DNA of 64,000 bases from Lentisphaeria bacterium. GTDB lineage: Bacteria > Verrucomicrobiota > Lentisphaeria > Victivallales > Victivallaceae. Each line of letters starts with the position of its first letter. Position 1 is the stretch's first letter. The stretch covers positions 54,050 through 118,049 of the forward strand of contig JALEMG010000039.1 of the NCBI GenBank assembly GCA_022768375.1. Direction: 5' to 3'. This document shows, one piece after another, positions 35,053 to 43,785 of the stretch. The notes under the pieces were generated by a model. It saw only the letters and a list, made by a program, of their open reading frames with translations. It did not search any database and was not told the DNA's origin. Both the position numbers and the translations under genes were made by a program.

Positions 35053-36266
35053 TGTTCCGAATCTCCTTCCCCGGATGAAAAATCCAAACGGAGCCAGCGC
35101 CGGACCTGTCGGAACATTTTCGCCCCGTACTCCGGCACGCAACTGTCCATGGCGATCGACATCAGAAACCCGGTGGCCAACAGAGAACAAACCATGTTGC
35201 TTCCGCCGTAACTGATGAATGGCGCCGGCATCCCCTTGGTGGGGAAAAGCCCCGAAACCACCCCGAGATTGATGATCGCCTGCAGTACGACCCCCAGCGT
35301 CAGCGCACAGCCCAGCAGCATGCCGGTCCGCGTTCGCGCGGCCAGCGTGATGCGGATGGCGAAAAATCCCCACAGGATGTAAAGCAGGATCACCGCCAGC
35401 ACGCCGATGAACCCCAATTCCTCGCCGATGATGGCGATGATGAAGTCGGTGTGGGCTTCCGGGAGATACTTGGCCTTCAGCCGGCTGTTGGTCAGCCCCA
35501 CGCCGAACCACGCCCCGGACCCCAGCGCGAGGAAAGCATTCCACAACTGGTATCCTTCCTGATTGTGGTACTTCTCCGGGTCGAGAAAAATGGTCATCCG
35601 CGCCCAGCGCATCGGATCGAACATCCTGATGACCAGTACTCCCAGCGGGATCAACGCGAGCGGGGTCGCGTAGTAGTACCAACTCAGATTGCCGGCGCTC
35701 ATGGTGAGAAACGCCACCGCCGCCACCAGCACGGTGGTTCCAAGGTCCTTGCCCACCAGGATCAACATGAGCATGGCTCCCACCCCGCAGAGCAGCGGCC
35801 ACATGCCGTGACGGTTGCGGGGGTCGAGGCTGTTGAATGTCCGCAGATGTTCGGAGCAATACTCCGCGACGAACAACGCCACCGCGATTTTGGCCAGTTC
35901 CGACGGCTGAAAGGTGTAGGAACCGATGTGAATCCAGCGGTGAGCGCCGTTGACCTCCTTGGAGAGCCGCGCCCAGACCAGCAGCAGCGCGCACCCGCCC
36001 AGCCACAGCACCGCGCGGCGGCAGAAAAATTTGTAGGAGAGCGCGAATGCGATCAGCCCCCCGGACAGTCCCAGCGCCGCCCAGAGCAGTTGGTTGCGAA
36101 AGAGCCTCACCGCTGCGCTCATGTCCCCGCCGCTGGCCGAGTAGAGCATATTCAGCCCGAATGCCGTCAGCACCATGGTGGTCAGCAGCAGCCCGGCGGC
36201 GTTTCCCATGCTCCGGGACCGGATCTCGTCCGATCCGTCGGCGAAATCTGCGTACTGCTCCCTCAC
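35049..36266 (-). CDS. ftsW: Septal peptidoglycan glycosyltransferase FtsW (SEDS family)
   Basis: 405 residues, about 10 membrane helices. SEDS motifs: GAHRWIHIGSYTFQPSELAKIAVALF, KDLGTTVLVAAVAFL, YQLWNAFLALGSGAWFGVGL, AHTDFIIAIIGEELGFIG and FPTKGMPAPFISYGGSNMV. It polymerises lipid II with FtsI. The GTG at 36266 overlaps the stop of the sugar-nucleotide gene (GTGA), and murG is coupled behind it. FtsW rather than RodA is inferred from the murG linkage. Confidence 0.93.
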   Translation of the reverse strand: MREQYADFADGSDEIRSRSMGNAAGLLLTTMVLTAFGLNMLYSASGGDMSAAVRLFRNQLLWAALGLSGGLIAFALSYKFFCRRAVLWLGGCALLLVWARLSKEVNGAHRWIHIGSYTFQPSELAKIAVALFVAEYCSEHLRTFNSLDPRNRHGMWPLLCGVGAMLMLILVGKDLGTTVLVAAVAFLTMSAGNLSWYYYATPLALIPLGVLVIRMFDPMRWARMTIFLDPEKYHNQEGYQLWNAFLALGSGAWFGVGLTNSRLKAKYLPEAHTDFIIAIIGEELGFIGVLAVILLYILWGFFAIRITLAARTRTGMLLGCALTLGVVLQAIINLGVVSGLFPTKGMPAPFISYGGSNMVCSLLATGFLMSIAMDSCVPEYGAKMFRQVRRWLRLDFSSGEGDSEQ

Positions 36267-37681
36267 AGCGCCACGACCTCTCCGGGCAGGACGGCGCGCA
36301 GCCCGGTTTTCCGCACCAGTTCTCCGGCATCGGCGTCATCCAGCACCAGACGCGGCGAAATCTCAATCACCGCGTCCGGGGTCCCATCCGGCCGCAGCGG
36401 AATTTCGACCCCGGCGGCGCGCAGTCTCCGGGCGTTGCGGGCGGTGAGCATCCGGCGGCAACTCTCGGCGGAATCGACGCCGACGGCGTTTTTCGTCGGA
36501 GCGAACAACTCCTGCCGGTCCCCCTCCAGAATGACGACCTTTTCCGCCAGCGGCATCGCGTCGAAAATGAACGTTTCCAACTTCACGCCGTTGGGTTCCG
36601 CCGGCGCGGTCACGTTTCCGGATTCGTCCAGCGCGGCGATCTTCTTGTCCGCCCGGTGCCACGGCAGTTTCAGCGTGCCGCCCGCGGTCAGTTTCTCCAC
36701 GAAAGCGCGGGAAATGACATGAATGGCGGGACTGCCGGCGATGAAGGCGAGCGTCCCGTCGGGGTTGCGCTTCTCCGCCAGCGCCTCCGGCAGGTCGCTG
36801 TATTCGATGATCCGCACCCGACCGCCGGAAACGCAGAAATTACCCAGTTTCTCCTTCGGACCGGTCTTGCTCAGCATAATGGCGCTCATCTCGGCGCCTT
36901 CCAGCGCGTGCAGCCCGATGAACCGGGGATAGACCACCGGCACCAGCGGATTGTCCACCTGAAAATACGAGAGGTATTCGCATCCGGCGGCGGCCATCCG
37001 GTCCAGCGCGCCGGACACCCGAAGCGCCCTCAGCGTGCCGCCGTGCCCGTCCGGAGAGAGCGACAGCGAATCCTTTGCACTCAACAGCAGTTTGCCGTCG
37101 TGTCCGAATGCCGGCATCGTGCCCTGCGTGAAGAAAAACACCTGCTCCGGGTCCAGTCCGAAAAATCCTTCTTTTTGGAAATACTCCTCCGTCGCCTCCC
37201 GGTTGATGGGACTGGTCATGATGAACCACAGCAGCGTCCGGCCGTATTTTTCCTGCGCCCGGGCCACGGAACCGGCGAAATAACTGAACAGCGTCCGTCC
37301 CGTCGCCGGTCCGATGGGATAAGTTCCTTTGGGACCGTCGAATCCCAGCCGCGTCCCCTGCCCTCCGGCCACGGTGAGACAGCAGACCTTGCCGGCGCGC
37401 AGGAGTTCCTCCCCCCGGGCCTCCGCCCGGGCGTAGAGTTCGCGCATCGCCGCATCCCGGGGTTCCAGCGGAAAGAAGTCCGCCGGGGCCAGATCGTCCG
37501 GGATCGCAGTATCGGGACGGCGCAGGACGTACTCCGCCGCCAGTTGCGGTAGTTCCCGCCAGTTCACGGCGGCCAACTGATCCTCGAACCGGGAACGCTC
37601 CCCGGGGGACAATTCGTCCCGGAATTTCAACACATGCTCCTGTCCCGCCTCCCGGATCACCGCCAGCAGCGTTTCATCCAT
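36263..37681 (-). CDS. UDP-N-acetylglucosamine pyrophosphorylase-like (eukaryotic UAP/AGX type)
   Basis: 472 residues of the UDPGP type 1 family. The nucleotide-binding motif is LTVAGGQGTRLGFDGPKGTYPIG, then PINREATEEYFQKEGFFGL, FFFTQGTMPAFGHDGKLLL, LSLSPDGHGGTLRAL and YFQVDNPLVPVVYPRFIG, each the counterpart of a block in human/yeast UAP1. These enzymes make UDP-GlcNAc (or UDP-GalNAc) from UTP and the sugar 1-phosphate. In this operon the product would feed MurG directly. A UDP-glucose pyrophosphorylase role cannot be excluded. GGAGGACGG precedes the ATG at 37681. Confidence 0.85.
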   Translation of the reverse strand: MDETLLAVIREAGQEHVLKFRDELSPGERSRFEDQLAAVNWRELPQLAAEYVLRRPDTAIPDDLAPADFFPLEPRDAAMRELYARAEARGEELLRAGKVCCLTVAGGQGTRLGFDGPKGTYPIGPATGRTLFSYFAGSVARAQEKYGRTLLWFIMTSPINREATEEYFQKEGFFGLDPEQVFFFTQGTMPAFGHDGKLLLSAKDSLSLSPDGHGGTLRALRVSGALDRMAAAGCEYLSYFQVDNPLVPVVYPRFIGLHALEGAEMSAIMLSKTGPKEKLGNFCVSGGRVRIIEYSDLPEALAEKRNPDGTLAFIAGSPAIHVISRAFVEKLTAGGTLKLPWHRADKKIAALDESGNVTAPAEPNGVKLETFIFDAMPLAEKVVILEGDRQELFAPTKNAVGVDSAESCRRMLTARNARRLRAAGVEIPLRPDGTPDAVIEISPRLVLDDADAGELVRKTGLRAVLPGEVVAL

Positions 37682-37729
37682 TTCCGTCCTCCATCCGATC
37701 AAAAAGTCCGCAATATCCCTTTTGCGTAT

Positions 37730-37758
37730 AATATAACCCTCCCGGCGGCAATTTCCAC
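37730..37758 (-). promoter_or_regulatory. Candidate promoter of the UAP-ftsW-murG operon
   Basis: Minus strand -35 GTGGAA, 17-bp spacer, -10 TATATT, about 50 bp before the start codon. Confidence 0.55.
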
Positions 37759-37774
37759 ACGCCGGAACAAAATT

Positions 37775-38500
37775 TTATCCATCCAGCGCGCTGTAGGCCG
37801 GAGTTCGGGCCGCGACCAGCACCGTCACTTCCAGCGCGCCCGCCTCCAGCAGTACTTTCCCCACCGCTCCCAGCGTCGCCCCGGTGGTGAAAACATCGTC
37901 GACGAGCATCACCCGCCGCCCCCGAATCAATTCCGGCCGGGGACAGCGGAACAGACCGCGCAAAAAATGCCGTTCCCGCCGCCCCAGCGTCGCCTGTTTG
38001 GGACGGCGCCCCACCCGCCGCAGGGCGGAGACGACCGGCAGCCCCAGTTCCCCGCCCGCGATTTTCGCCAGAAGCGCCGCCTGATTGTACCCCCGAAACC
38101 ACAGCCGCCGCCAGTTCAGCGGCACGGGGACCAGCACGTCCGCCGTCAGACGCCGGAATCGGGCCGCATCCGCCATCAGCACCCCCAGCGGACCGGCCAG
38201 TTCCGGGCAGTCCGCGAACTTGAACCGCCGCACCAGTTGCCGTCCGAAGCCGGAATACGGAAACGCGGCGGCGGCGGAACGCCAGGAACGTTCCGGTTCG
38301 ATCAGACATTGGGAACAGACCGCCAGCGCGCTGTTCAGCGGACCGCCGCAGCCGGGGCAGACCGCCATTTTCTCCGGGAACAGCCGCAACTTTTTCCGGC
38401 ACTCCGGGCAGAACGACCGCCCGCCGGGAGGCGCTTCATCGGACCCGCACCCCGGACAGGGAAACGGCAGATGACGGAAAAGTTGCGCCGCCGGATTCAT
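37775..38500 (-). CDS. comF: ComF-family phosphoribosyltransferase-like protein
   Basis: 241 residues. N-terminal double zinc site: FPCPGCGSDE...FCPEC and AVCPGCGG...VCSQC. Then ComF blocks: AFPYSGFGRQLVRRFKFADC, DVLVPVPLNWRRLWFRGYNQA, RRPKQATLGRRER and the PRPP loop VMLVDDVFTTGATL. ComF is needed for DNA uptake in competent bacteria; here it lies in a small operon with prmC and yraN. The ATG overlaps the yraN stop. Confidence 0.92.
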   Translation of the reverse strand: MNPAAQLFRHLPFPCPGCGSDEAPPGGRSFCPECRKKLRLFPEKMAVCPGCGGPLNSALAVCSQCLIEPERSWRSAAAAFPYSGFGRQLVRRFKFADCPELAGPLGVLMADAARFRRLTADVLVPVPLNWRRLWFRGYNQAALLAKIAGGELGLPVVSALRRVGRRPKQATLGRRERHFLRGLFRCPRPELIRGRRVMLVDDVFTTGATLGAVGKVLLEAGALEVTVLVAARTPAYSALDG

Positions 38501-38895
38501 TCCGCCGCCCGCGCCGCCAGTTGCGGCAGATAATCGGGATGCCGCACCAGGGAAATCAGAAACGGCCCGCGAAATGTCGCCTCCACCAGATCGAACCGGG
38601 CGGAACGGTCCCGGATGTCCAGCGCCCGCATGTAGACCTTGCCCGCATTGCCGTTGCGCCGCCGCTGGCGGGCGGAGAGATTGGCCGCCGGGGAAAATCC
38701 CTTTCGGTACCGCATGGTCTTGACTTCCACGAAAACGATCTGCGATCCGTCCAGCGCCACGATGTCCAGTTCCCCGGCGCGGCACCGCCAGTTCCGGGCC
38801 AGGATCTCCATGCCGCGGCACCGAAGCAGTTCGCAGGCGGCGTTTTCGCCGTCCCTGCCGAGACGCTGACGGGTCTTCCGAAGTTGGGCGAACAT
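38497..38895 (-). CDS. yraN: YraN family endonuclease-like protein (UPF0102)
   Basis: 132 residues: RQRLGRDGENAACELLRCRGM, ILARNWRCRAGELDIVALDG and IVFVEVKTMRYRKG, with the restriction-endonuclease-like E...D...EVK core of UPF0102, followed by a C-terminal RFDLVEATF strand. Function unknown, possibly a nuclease in recombination. It starts 3 nt after prmC. Confidence 0.9.
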   Translation of the reverse strand: MFAQLRKTRQRLGRDGENAACELLRCRGMEILARNWRCRAGELDIVALDGSQIVFVEVKTMRYRKGFSPAANLSARQRRRNGNAGKVYMRALDIRDRSARFDLVEATFRGPFLISLVRHPDYLPQLAARAAE

Positions 38896-38898
38896 CGT

Positions 38899-39666
38899 TC
38901 AGCGCTCCCCCGTTGCGAACCGGTCCCGTCCGCACAGGTCCCGCACGATCCCGGCCCGGAATCCGGCGGCGGTCAGCGCCGCCGCCGCCCGAGGAGCCTG
39001 CGGCGGGGAAAGTTCAAAGATCGCCGCCCCGGAATCGCCGAGATGCGCGGACAGTCCCTCGACGGCGCGCAGGATCAGAGCCAGACCGCAGTCCGGGGCC
39101 ACCAGCGCCGAACGCGGTTCGTAATCCCGGACCTCCGGGGCAAGTTGCAAATATTCCGCCTCCGTCACATAGGGAAGATTCGCGGCGATCAGATCGAAGC
39201 GGCGATTCGTCAGCGAGGAAAACAGGTCGCTTCGGAGAAATTCCACCCGGTCGGCGAGACCGCACTTTGCCGCATTGTGCCGGGCCGCGTCCAGCGCCTC
39301 CCGACTCCGATCCACCGCCGTAACACGCACATCCGGCCGCTCCTGAGCCACCGCCAGTGCGATGGCGCCGCTGCCGGTCCCCAAGTCCAGCACGGTCCCG
39401 CCGGACGGGACCCGGGGCAGAATCCAGTCGACCATGCCCTCGGTTTCCGGACGGGGGATCAGCACCCGCGAATCGACGTCGAGCATCAGATCCCGAAACG
39501 GGGCGGTCCCCAGCACGTACTGAAGCGGTTCCCCGGCGGCCCGGCGCCGGGCCGCGTCCAGCGCGGAAGCGGCATCGGGGCATTCGGCAACGATCCACCC
39601 CGCCTCCCGGCGGCAGTTGGCGATCTTTCCGGCCCGCAGCATTGCGGTTATTTCGTCGACCAGCAT
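38899..39666 (-). CDS. prmC: Peptide chain release factor N5-glutamine methyltransferase
   Basis: 255 residues, slightly short. The N-terminal helical domain is followed by PLQYVLGTAPFRDLMLDVDSRVLIPRPETEGMV, the PrmC hallmark, then TVLDLGTGSGAIALAVA (SAM loop) and LIAANLPYVTEAEY, where the usual NPPY is NLPY. It methylates the GGQ glutamine of RF1/RF2. The GTG/ATG choice is clear: ATG at 39666 with GGAGAG upstream. It heads the prmC-yraN-comF operon. Confidence 0.93.
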   Translation of the reverse strand: MLVDEITAMLRAGKIANCRREAGWIVAECPDAASALDAARRRAAGEPLQYVLGTAPFRDLMLDVDSRVLIPRPETEGMVDWILPRVPSGGTVLDLGTGSGAIALAVAQERPDVRVTAVDRSREALDAARHNAAKCGLADRVEFLRSDLFSSLTNRRFDLIAANLPYVTEAEYLQLAPEVRDYEPRSALVAPDCGLALILRAVEGLSAHLGDSGAAIFELSPPQAPRAAAALTAAGFRAGIVRDLCGRDRFATGER

Positions 39667-39694
39667 AATGGCTCTCCTGTTTCTACAATGGAGA

Positions 39695-39723
39695 AATATA
39701 GCACAACACCGGAACGCATGCAA
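39695..39723 (-). promoter_or_regulatory. prmC operon promoter
   Basis: Minus strand TTGCAT, 17-bp spacer, TATATT, a full match to the recurring promoter form. Transcription would start near 39688, about 22 nt before prmC. Confidence 0.8.
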
Positions 39724-39742
39724 TAAAAATCCGCCGTTTCGA

Positions 39743-39770
39743 TTGAATTTTTCCGGGACGGGGCTATATT
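39743..39770 (+). promoter_or_regulatory. Promoter of the ATP-cone-like gene
   Basis: -35 TTGAAT, 16-bp spacer, -10 TATATT, 28 bp before the start codon at 39799 and divergent from the prmC promoter. Confidence 0.65.
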
Positions 39771-39798
39771 GAGAGAAAGGCAATTTCGGGAAACGGCA

Positions 39799-40740
39799 AT
39801 GGTCAAAAGTGTGGAAAAACAACTCTTTCTCCGGGACGCGGACGGCGGCGTGACCCCGTTCGACGCCATGGAACTGCAGACCCGGCTCATCGGCGCGTTT
39901 CTGGCCACCGGACTGCGGGAGGACAGTTCCATGGCCGAGGAGATCGTGCTGGCGCTGGAATACACGCTGCTCCGTTCCCCCCGCCCCGAACCGGTGTTCA
40001 GCAACAGCGAAGTGGACACCGCCATCATCCGGCTGCTGGAAAACACCGGGTTCCCGGAGGCGGCCGCCGCATTCCGCCGGACCGGTTCGGAACGGATCAC
40101 CCGTATTGCCGTCTCCCCCGCCGCGCTGGAACGGCTTTTCGCCGCCCATCTGGGCTGTTCCGCGGAACGCGCCGCCCGGATCGCCGGGACCGTGGCGGAC
40201 AGTCTCGCCCGGCTGGATATCCGCGAAGCCACGCCGCACCTCCTGCTGGAATTCGCCCGGCACTACGAGCGCGATCTGGCCGAGCGGGAACAGTTGACCG
40301 TGGTCCCGGCGGGGCACACGCCGCCCAAGGTGACGCTGACCCGGGAGGATATCTACCGTCTGCTGCCCGAGGCGCCCCGACAACTGGCGGACGCCGGAGT
40401 ACTGCGGATCAACGGCATTACCACGCTGTTCCCGAGCGTGCGCTTTTTCTTTTTCATGAAGAACTTCGCCATTCTGCACGCCATGAGCGCCCCGGTCACG
40501 GAACTGGAGGTGATCCCCAAACTCTACACCGCCGGCAACGCGCTGGAGGAGGCCCGGAGCGCGATCCTTCAGGCGCTGGAAATATGCGACCCGCTTCCCT
40601 GCTGTCTGGCCATGCCGGATGTTTTCGACTTTCTGGAGTCGTTCGCCGACAGCGCCCCGGACCCGGCGCTGGCCGCGGAACTGGCCGGGGCGCTGACCGC
40701 CGGATTGAAATGCGAACTGTACAACCTCGCCTTCGATTGA
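39799..40740 (+). CDS. ATP-cone-like protein of unknown function beside dnaN-recF
   Basis: 313 residues from ATG 39799 (GGGAAACGG upstream). Residues 1-95 resemble an ATP-cone: FLRDADGGVTPFDAMELQTRL, VFSNSEVDTAIIRLLENTGF and EAAAAFRRTG match the spacing of the nucleotide-binding cone found in ribonucleotide reductases and NrdR. The rest is helical and unrecognised (HLLLEFARHYERDLAE, RFFFFMKNFAILHAM, LPCCLAMPDVFDFLESFADS). No zinc ribbon like that of NrdR is seen. It sits upstream of dnaN-recF on the same strand, with its own promoter. A nucleotide-sensing role is a hypothesis. Confidence 0.55.
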   Translation: MVKSVEKQLFLRDADGGVTPFDAMELQTRLIGAFLATGLREDSSMAEEIVLALEYTLLRSPRPEPVFSNSEVDTAIIRLLENTGFPEAAAAFRRTGSERITRIAVSPAALERLFAAHLGCSAERAARIAGTVADSLARLDIREATPHLLLEFARHYERDLAEREQLTVVPAGHTPPKVTLTREDIYRLLPEAPRQLADAGVLRINGITTLFPSVRFFFFMKNFAILHAMSAPVTELEVIPKLYTAGNALEEARSAILQALEICDPLPCCLAMPDVFDFLESFADSAPDPALAAELAGALTAGLKCELYNLAFD

Positions 40741-40771
40741 AAAATATCCTCTTTTTTTCGGGCGGGGAACT

Positions 40772-40800
40772 GGACACCGGGGGCAAACAGGATTATATTA
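40772..40800 (+). promoter_or_regulatory. dnaN promoter
   Basis: -35 TGGACA, 17-bp spacer, -10 TATATT, 42 bp before the dnaN start. Confidence 0.7.
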
Positions 40801-40842
40801 CTGGCAGGAATGATTTCACGCAAGCAGGAGGTTGCAAATCTT

Positions 40843-41937
40843 ATGAAATTCACAGTTGACAGAGTCAAATTGCAGAAGGCCCTGCAAAAAGTCGGCAACA
40901 TCATCGGTTCCCGTTCCATGCTGCCGCTGCTGGGCAATGTGCTGATCCGCGCCGGGGAGAACTCGCTGGAACTCAGCACCACCGATCTGGAACTCCGGCT
41001 GGTCACCACCGTGGAAGCCGAAGTTTCCGCGCCCGGCGTCACCACGCTGCCCGCCCGCAAACTTGCGTCCCTGATCGGGTCGTTCTCCGCCGCCGATGTG
41101 GATTTCGACGTCGATGACAAGGACTTCGCCCGGATCACCTGCGGGACCGCGAAATTCACGCTGCACGGGCTGTCGGCCGCCGATTTCCCGGAGGTCCTCG
41201 CCTTCGACGCCGTGCGCGAAGTCAAGATCAAGGAGAGCGTATTCAAGCGCATGATCGGCTCCATCGCCTACGCGGTGAGCGCCGACGATTCCCGCAAGGT
41301 CCTGACCGGAGTGCTGCTCAACCTCCGGGAGACCGCCATGACCCTCGTGGCCACCGACGGCAAGCGCATGGCCATGCAGGAGAACACCCCGGAAGCCATC
41401 TCCGGCGGCGACGGCGATGCCATCATCCCGCTGAAAGCCATGTCGGAGATCCGCCGTCTGCTGGACGGCGACGAGGTCATGACCATTGAACTGGGCGACA
41501 AACTCTGCCGCTTCACCACTGCCGGAGTGACGCTGACCAGCAAACTCATCGAAGGCGCCTATCCCAACTACCGGCAGGTGGTGCCGAGCAAGTTCCGGCA
41601 GGAAATCGAACTGCCGGTGCAGGCGCTGCTGGCCAAGATCGAGACCGTGGCGCTGATGCTGTCCGAGGCGAACAGTTTCATCATTCTCCGCTTCGGGGAC
41701 AACCAGTTGCAGTTGCAGGCATCCAGCGCGGAGGTCGGAGAAGGCAGCGACATCATCGAAACCAGTTTTGAGGGCGAGCCGTTCGAGGTCTCCTTCAACC
41801 CGGTCTATCTGGCCGACCCGCTCCGCAACACCGACGCCGACATGGTGCGGTTCAAACTGAACGACCCCCTGAGCCCGGTGGCCATCGAAGCCGGAGAGGG
41901 TTTCATCTACATCATCATGCCGATCCGCAAAAAGTGA
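40843..41937 (+). CDS. dnaN: DNA polymerase III sliding clamp (beta subunit)
   Basis: 364 residues, three clamp domains. Typical pieces: MKFTVDRVKLQKALQKVGNI at the start, LARITCGTAKFTLHGLSAADFPEV-like central part, VLTGVLLNLRETAMTLVATDGKRMA, GAYPNYRQVVPSKF and the C-terminal FNPVYLADPL...PVAIEAGEGFIYIIMPIR. AGGAGG lies 11 nt upstream of ATG 40843. It is followed by recF after 6 nt; dnaA is not in the window, unlike the classical order dnaA-dnaN-recF. Confidence 0.97.
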   Translation: MKFTVDRVKLQKALQKVGNIIGSRSMLPLLGNVLIRAGENSLELSTTDLELRLVTTVEAEVSAPGVTTLPARKLASLIGSFSAADVDFDVDDKDFARITCGTAKFTLHGLSAADFPEVLAFDAVREVKIKESVFKRMIGSIAYAVSADDSRKVLTGVLLNLRETAMTLVATDGKRMAMQENTPEAISGGDGDAIIPLKAMSEIRRLLDGDEVMTIELGDKLCRFTTAGVTLTSKLIEGAYPNYRQVVPSKFRQEIELPVQALLAKIETVALMLSEANSFIILRFGDNQLQLQASSAEVGEGSDIIETSFEGEPFEVSFNPVYLADPLRNTDADMVRFKLNDPLSPVAIEAGEGFIYIIMPIRKK

Positions 41938-41943
41938 TCCGCT

Positions 41944-42981
41944 GTGGTCGTAGAATCTCTGGAACTGACCAATTTCCGCAACTTCGCGTCGCGGAAATTG
42001 GTTTTTCATAACCGGAACGTTTTTCTGCTGGGCGCCAACGGGTCCGGCAAAAGCAATATTTTGGAGAGCATCGCCTTCTCCAGTCTGCTCCGCTCCTTCC
42101 GGGGCGCGCCGCCCCGGGAGATGATCCGCTTCGGCTGTCGGGAGTTTCAACTGCGCACCGTCCTGCGCACCCGAGCCGGAACGGAAGACCTGCGCATCGT
42201 GGAACACGTTTCCGGACGGAGAGAACTTTTCATCCGAAATTCTCCGGTCTCCCGCAGCAGCGATTTCATCCGGGAGTTTCACACCATCGTCTTCGCTCCG
42301 GAGGACCGGATGACCGTCGCCGGCAGTTCCGGGTACCGCCGCCGCTTTTTCGACATCCTCATCTCGGAGATCGAACCCGAGTATCTGATGCGGCTCTCCC
42401 GTTACCATCGGGCGCTGCTCCAGCGCAACCGGGCGCTGAAATCCGCCCCCCGCGCCGCCGCCGCGTTCGAGGAGGAGTTGTCCGAACAGGCCCCGTTCAT
42501 CGCCGCCGCCCGGAGCCGCTACGCGGAATTGGTCGCCCGGGAGTGCGCCGCGCTGCTGGGCGGAAGGGGCGACTTCGCCGTCATCCACCGCACCGATTCC
42601 GCCGCCACGCCGGAAGAACACCGGAAACTTTTCGCATTGAAGCGGGAGAGCGAGATTCGGCGGCAATGCACCCTCTCCGGGCCGCAGTTGGATGAATTCG
42701 ATTTGCTGTTCGACGGGAAACTGCTTCGCACCTACGGCTCGACCGGTCAGATCAGGCTGATCTCGCTCCTGCTGAAACTGGCGCAGTTCACGCTGGTCCG
42801 GGAGCGCTCCTCCATCCCGCTGGCGGTGCTGGCCGACGACGTCACCGGCGAACTGGACGACGCCAATCTCCAACTTTTTCTCCGCACCATCGCGGATGCC
42901 GGACAAACGTTTTTCACGTTCGCGGAGCCGCCCCGCTTCACTCTGCCGGATTCCGAAACCATCCCGGTCGCGGAACCTTAG
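41944..42981 (+). CDS. recF: DNA replication/repair protein RecF
   Basis: 345 residues from GTG 41944. RecF signatures: LELTNFRNF at the start, Walker A LGANGSGKSNILESI, FAPEDRMTVAGSSGYRRRFFD, and near the end TGQIRLISLLLKLAQF with the Walker B VLADDVTGELDD. It loads RecA at gaps. It overlaps the end of the opposite-strand permease gene by its stop codon (TTAG shared). Confidence 0.94.
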   Translation: MVVESLELTNFRNFASRKLVFHNRNVFLLGANGSGKSNILESIAFSSLLRSFRGAPPREMIRFGCREFQLRTVLRTRAGTEDLRIVEHVSGRRELFIRNSPVSRSSDFIREFHTIVFAPEDRMTVAGSSGYRRRFFDILISEIEPEYLMRLSRYHRALLQRNRALKSAPRAAAAFEEELSEQAPFIAAARSRYAELVARECAALLGGRGDFAVIHRTDSAATPEEHRKLFALKRESEIRRQCTLSGPQLDEFDLLFDGKLLRTYGSTGQIRLISLLLKLAQFTLVRERSSIPLAVLADDVTGELDDANLQLFLRTIADAGQTFFTFAEPPRFTLPDSETIPVAEP

Positions 42982-43730
42982 CCCCACAACAGCCGGACCG
43001 CGGCCACGACCACCAATACCTGAATGACCGCTTCAAAAATTTTCTGCGGCATTTTGCGCAGCAGCACGATGCCGAGGAACCCGCCCAGCAGCAGAAACGG
43101 GATCATGCAGAGGTCCAGTTTGACCGATTCCGCCGTCACCCGGCCCTCCCAGGCGAAAATCGGCAGTTTGATCCAGTTCAGCATGAGGAAAAACCACGCA
43201 CAGCAGCCGAGATACTTCTCCTTCGGCAGTTTCATCGCCAGAAAATAGATCGAGGAGATCGGTCCGGCGGCATTGGCCAACTGCGTGGTCGAACCCAGCA
43301 TCACGCCGTAAAACGCCGACCAACCGGTCCCGGAGGGGATTTTCTCCGGTGCAATGCGCTTGCGGACCATGCTCAGAATCATCAGCGCCAGCACGATGCC
43401 GCCGATCACCCGGCGCATGACCGAACCGTTGTCGGGAATCAGCCGCAGCACTCCGCTGCCGACCGCCAGACCGAGCAGCGCCCACGGCAGCAGACGAAGC
43501 AGGATCCGCCAGTCCGCCTTCTTCCGGTAGTACGACACCGCGATCAGATCCGCCAACGCCAGCATACCCAACTGCACCCCGGTGGACATGCGGGTCTCGA
43601 AAAACAGCGTCAGCATCACCACCGGCAGCACCCCGAGCCCGGGAATCGCCGTCTTGTTGATGCCGATCAAAACCGCCGCAATGCATAATACCGTCAACTG
43701 CGCGGCGTCAATGCCCATAAATTCCAACAT
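42978..43730 (-). CDS. TauE/SafE-family (sulfite exporter-like) membrane permease
   Basis: 250 residues, about 8 membrane helices. Family pattern: VLIGINKTAIPGLGVLPVVML (the first N-terminal repeat) and GWSAFYGVMLGSTTQLANAAGPISSIYFLAM (second repeat), with FLMLNWIKLPIF. TauE/SafE proteins export sulfite, sulfoacetate or related anions; substrate here unknown. GAGGTG precedes the ATG. It is preceded by a terminator that ends purC transcription. Confidence 0.87.
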   Translation of the reverse strand: MLEFMGIDAAQLTVLCIAAVLIGINKTAIPGLGVLPVVMLTLFFETRMSTGVQLGMLALADLIAVSYYRKKADWRILLRLLPWALLGLAVGSGVLRLIPDNGSVMRRVIGGIVLALMILSMVRKRIAPEKIPSGTGWSAFYGVMLGSTTQLANAAGPISSIYFLAMKLPKEKYLGCCAWFFLMLNWIKLPIFAWEGRVTAESVKLDLCMIPFLLLGGFLGIVLLRKMPQKIFEAVIQVLVVVAAVRLLWG

Positions 43731-43746
43731 CGTGTCACCTCGTAAA

Positions 43747-43772
43747 TAAAAAAAGGCGGCATCTCTGCCGCC
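43747..43772 (-). terminator. Intrinsic terminator after purC
   Basis: Minus strand GGCGGCA / TGCCGCC, 7-bp stem with a 4-nt loop, followed by TTTTTTTATTT, between purC and the permease gene. Confidence 0.9.
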
Positions 43773-43785
43773 GGAAGATTTCCGT

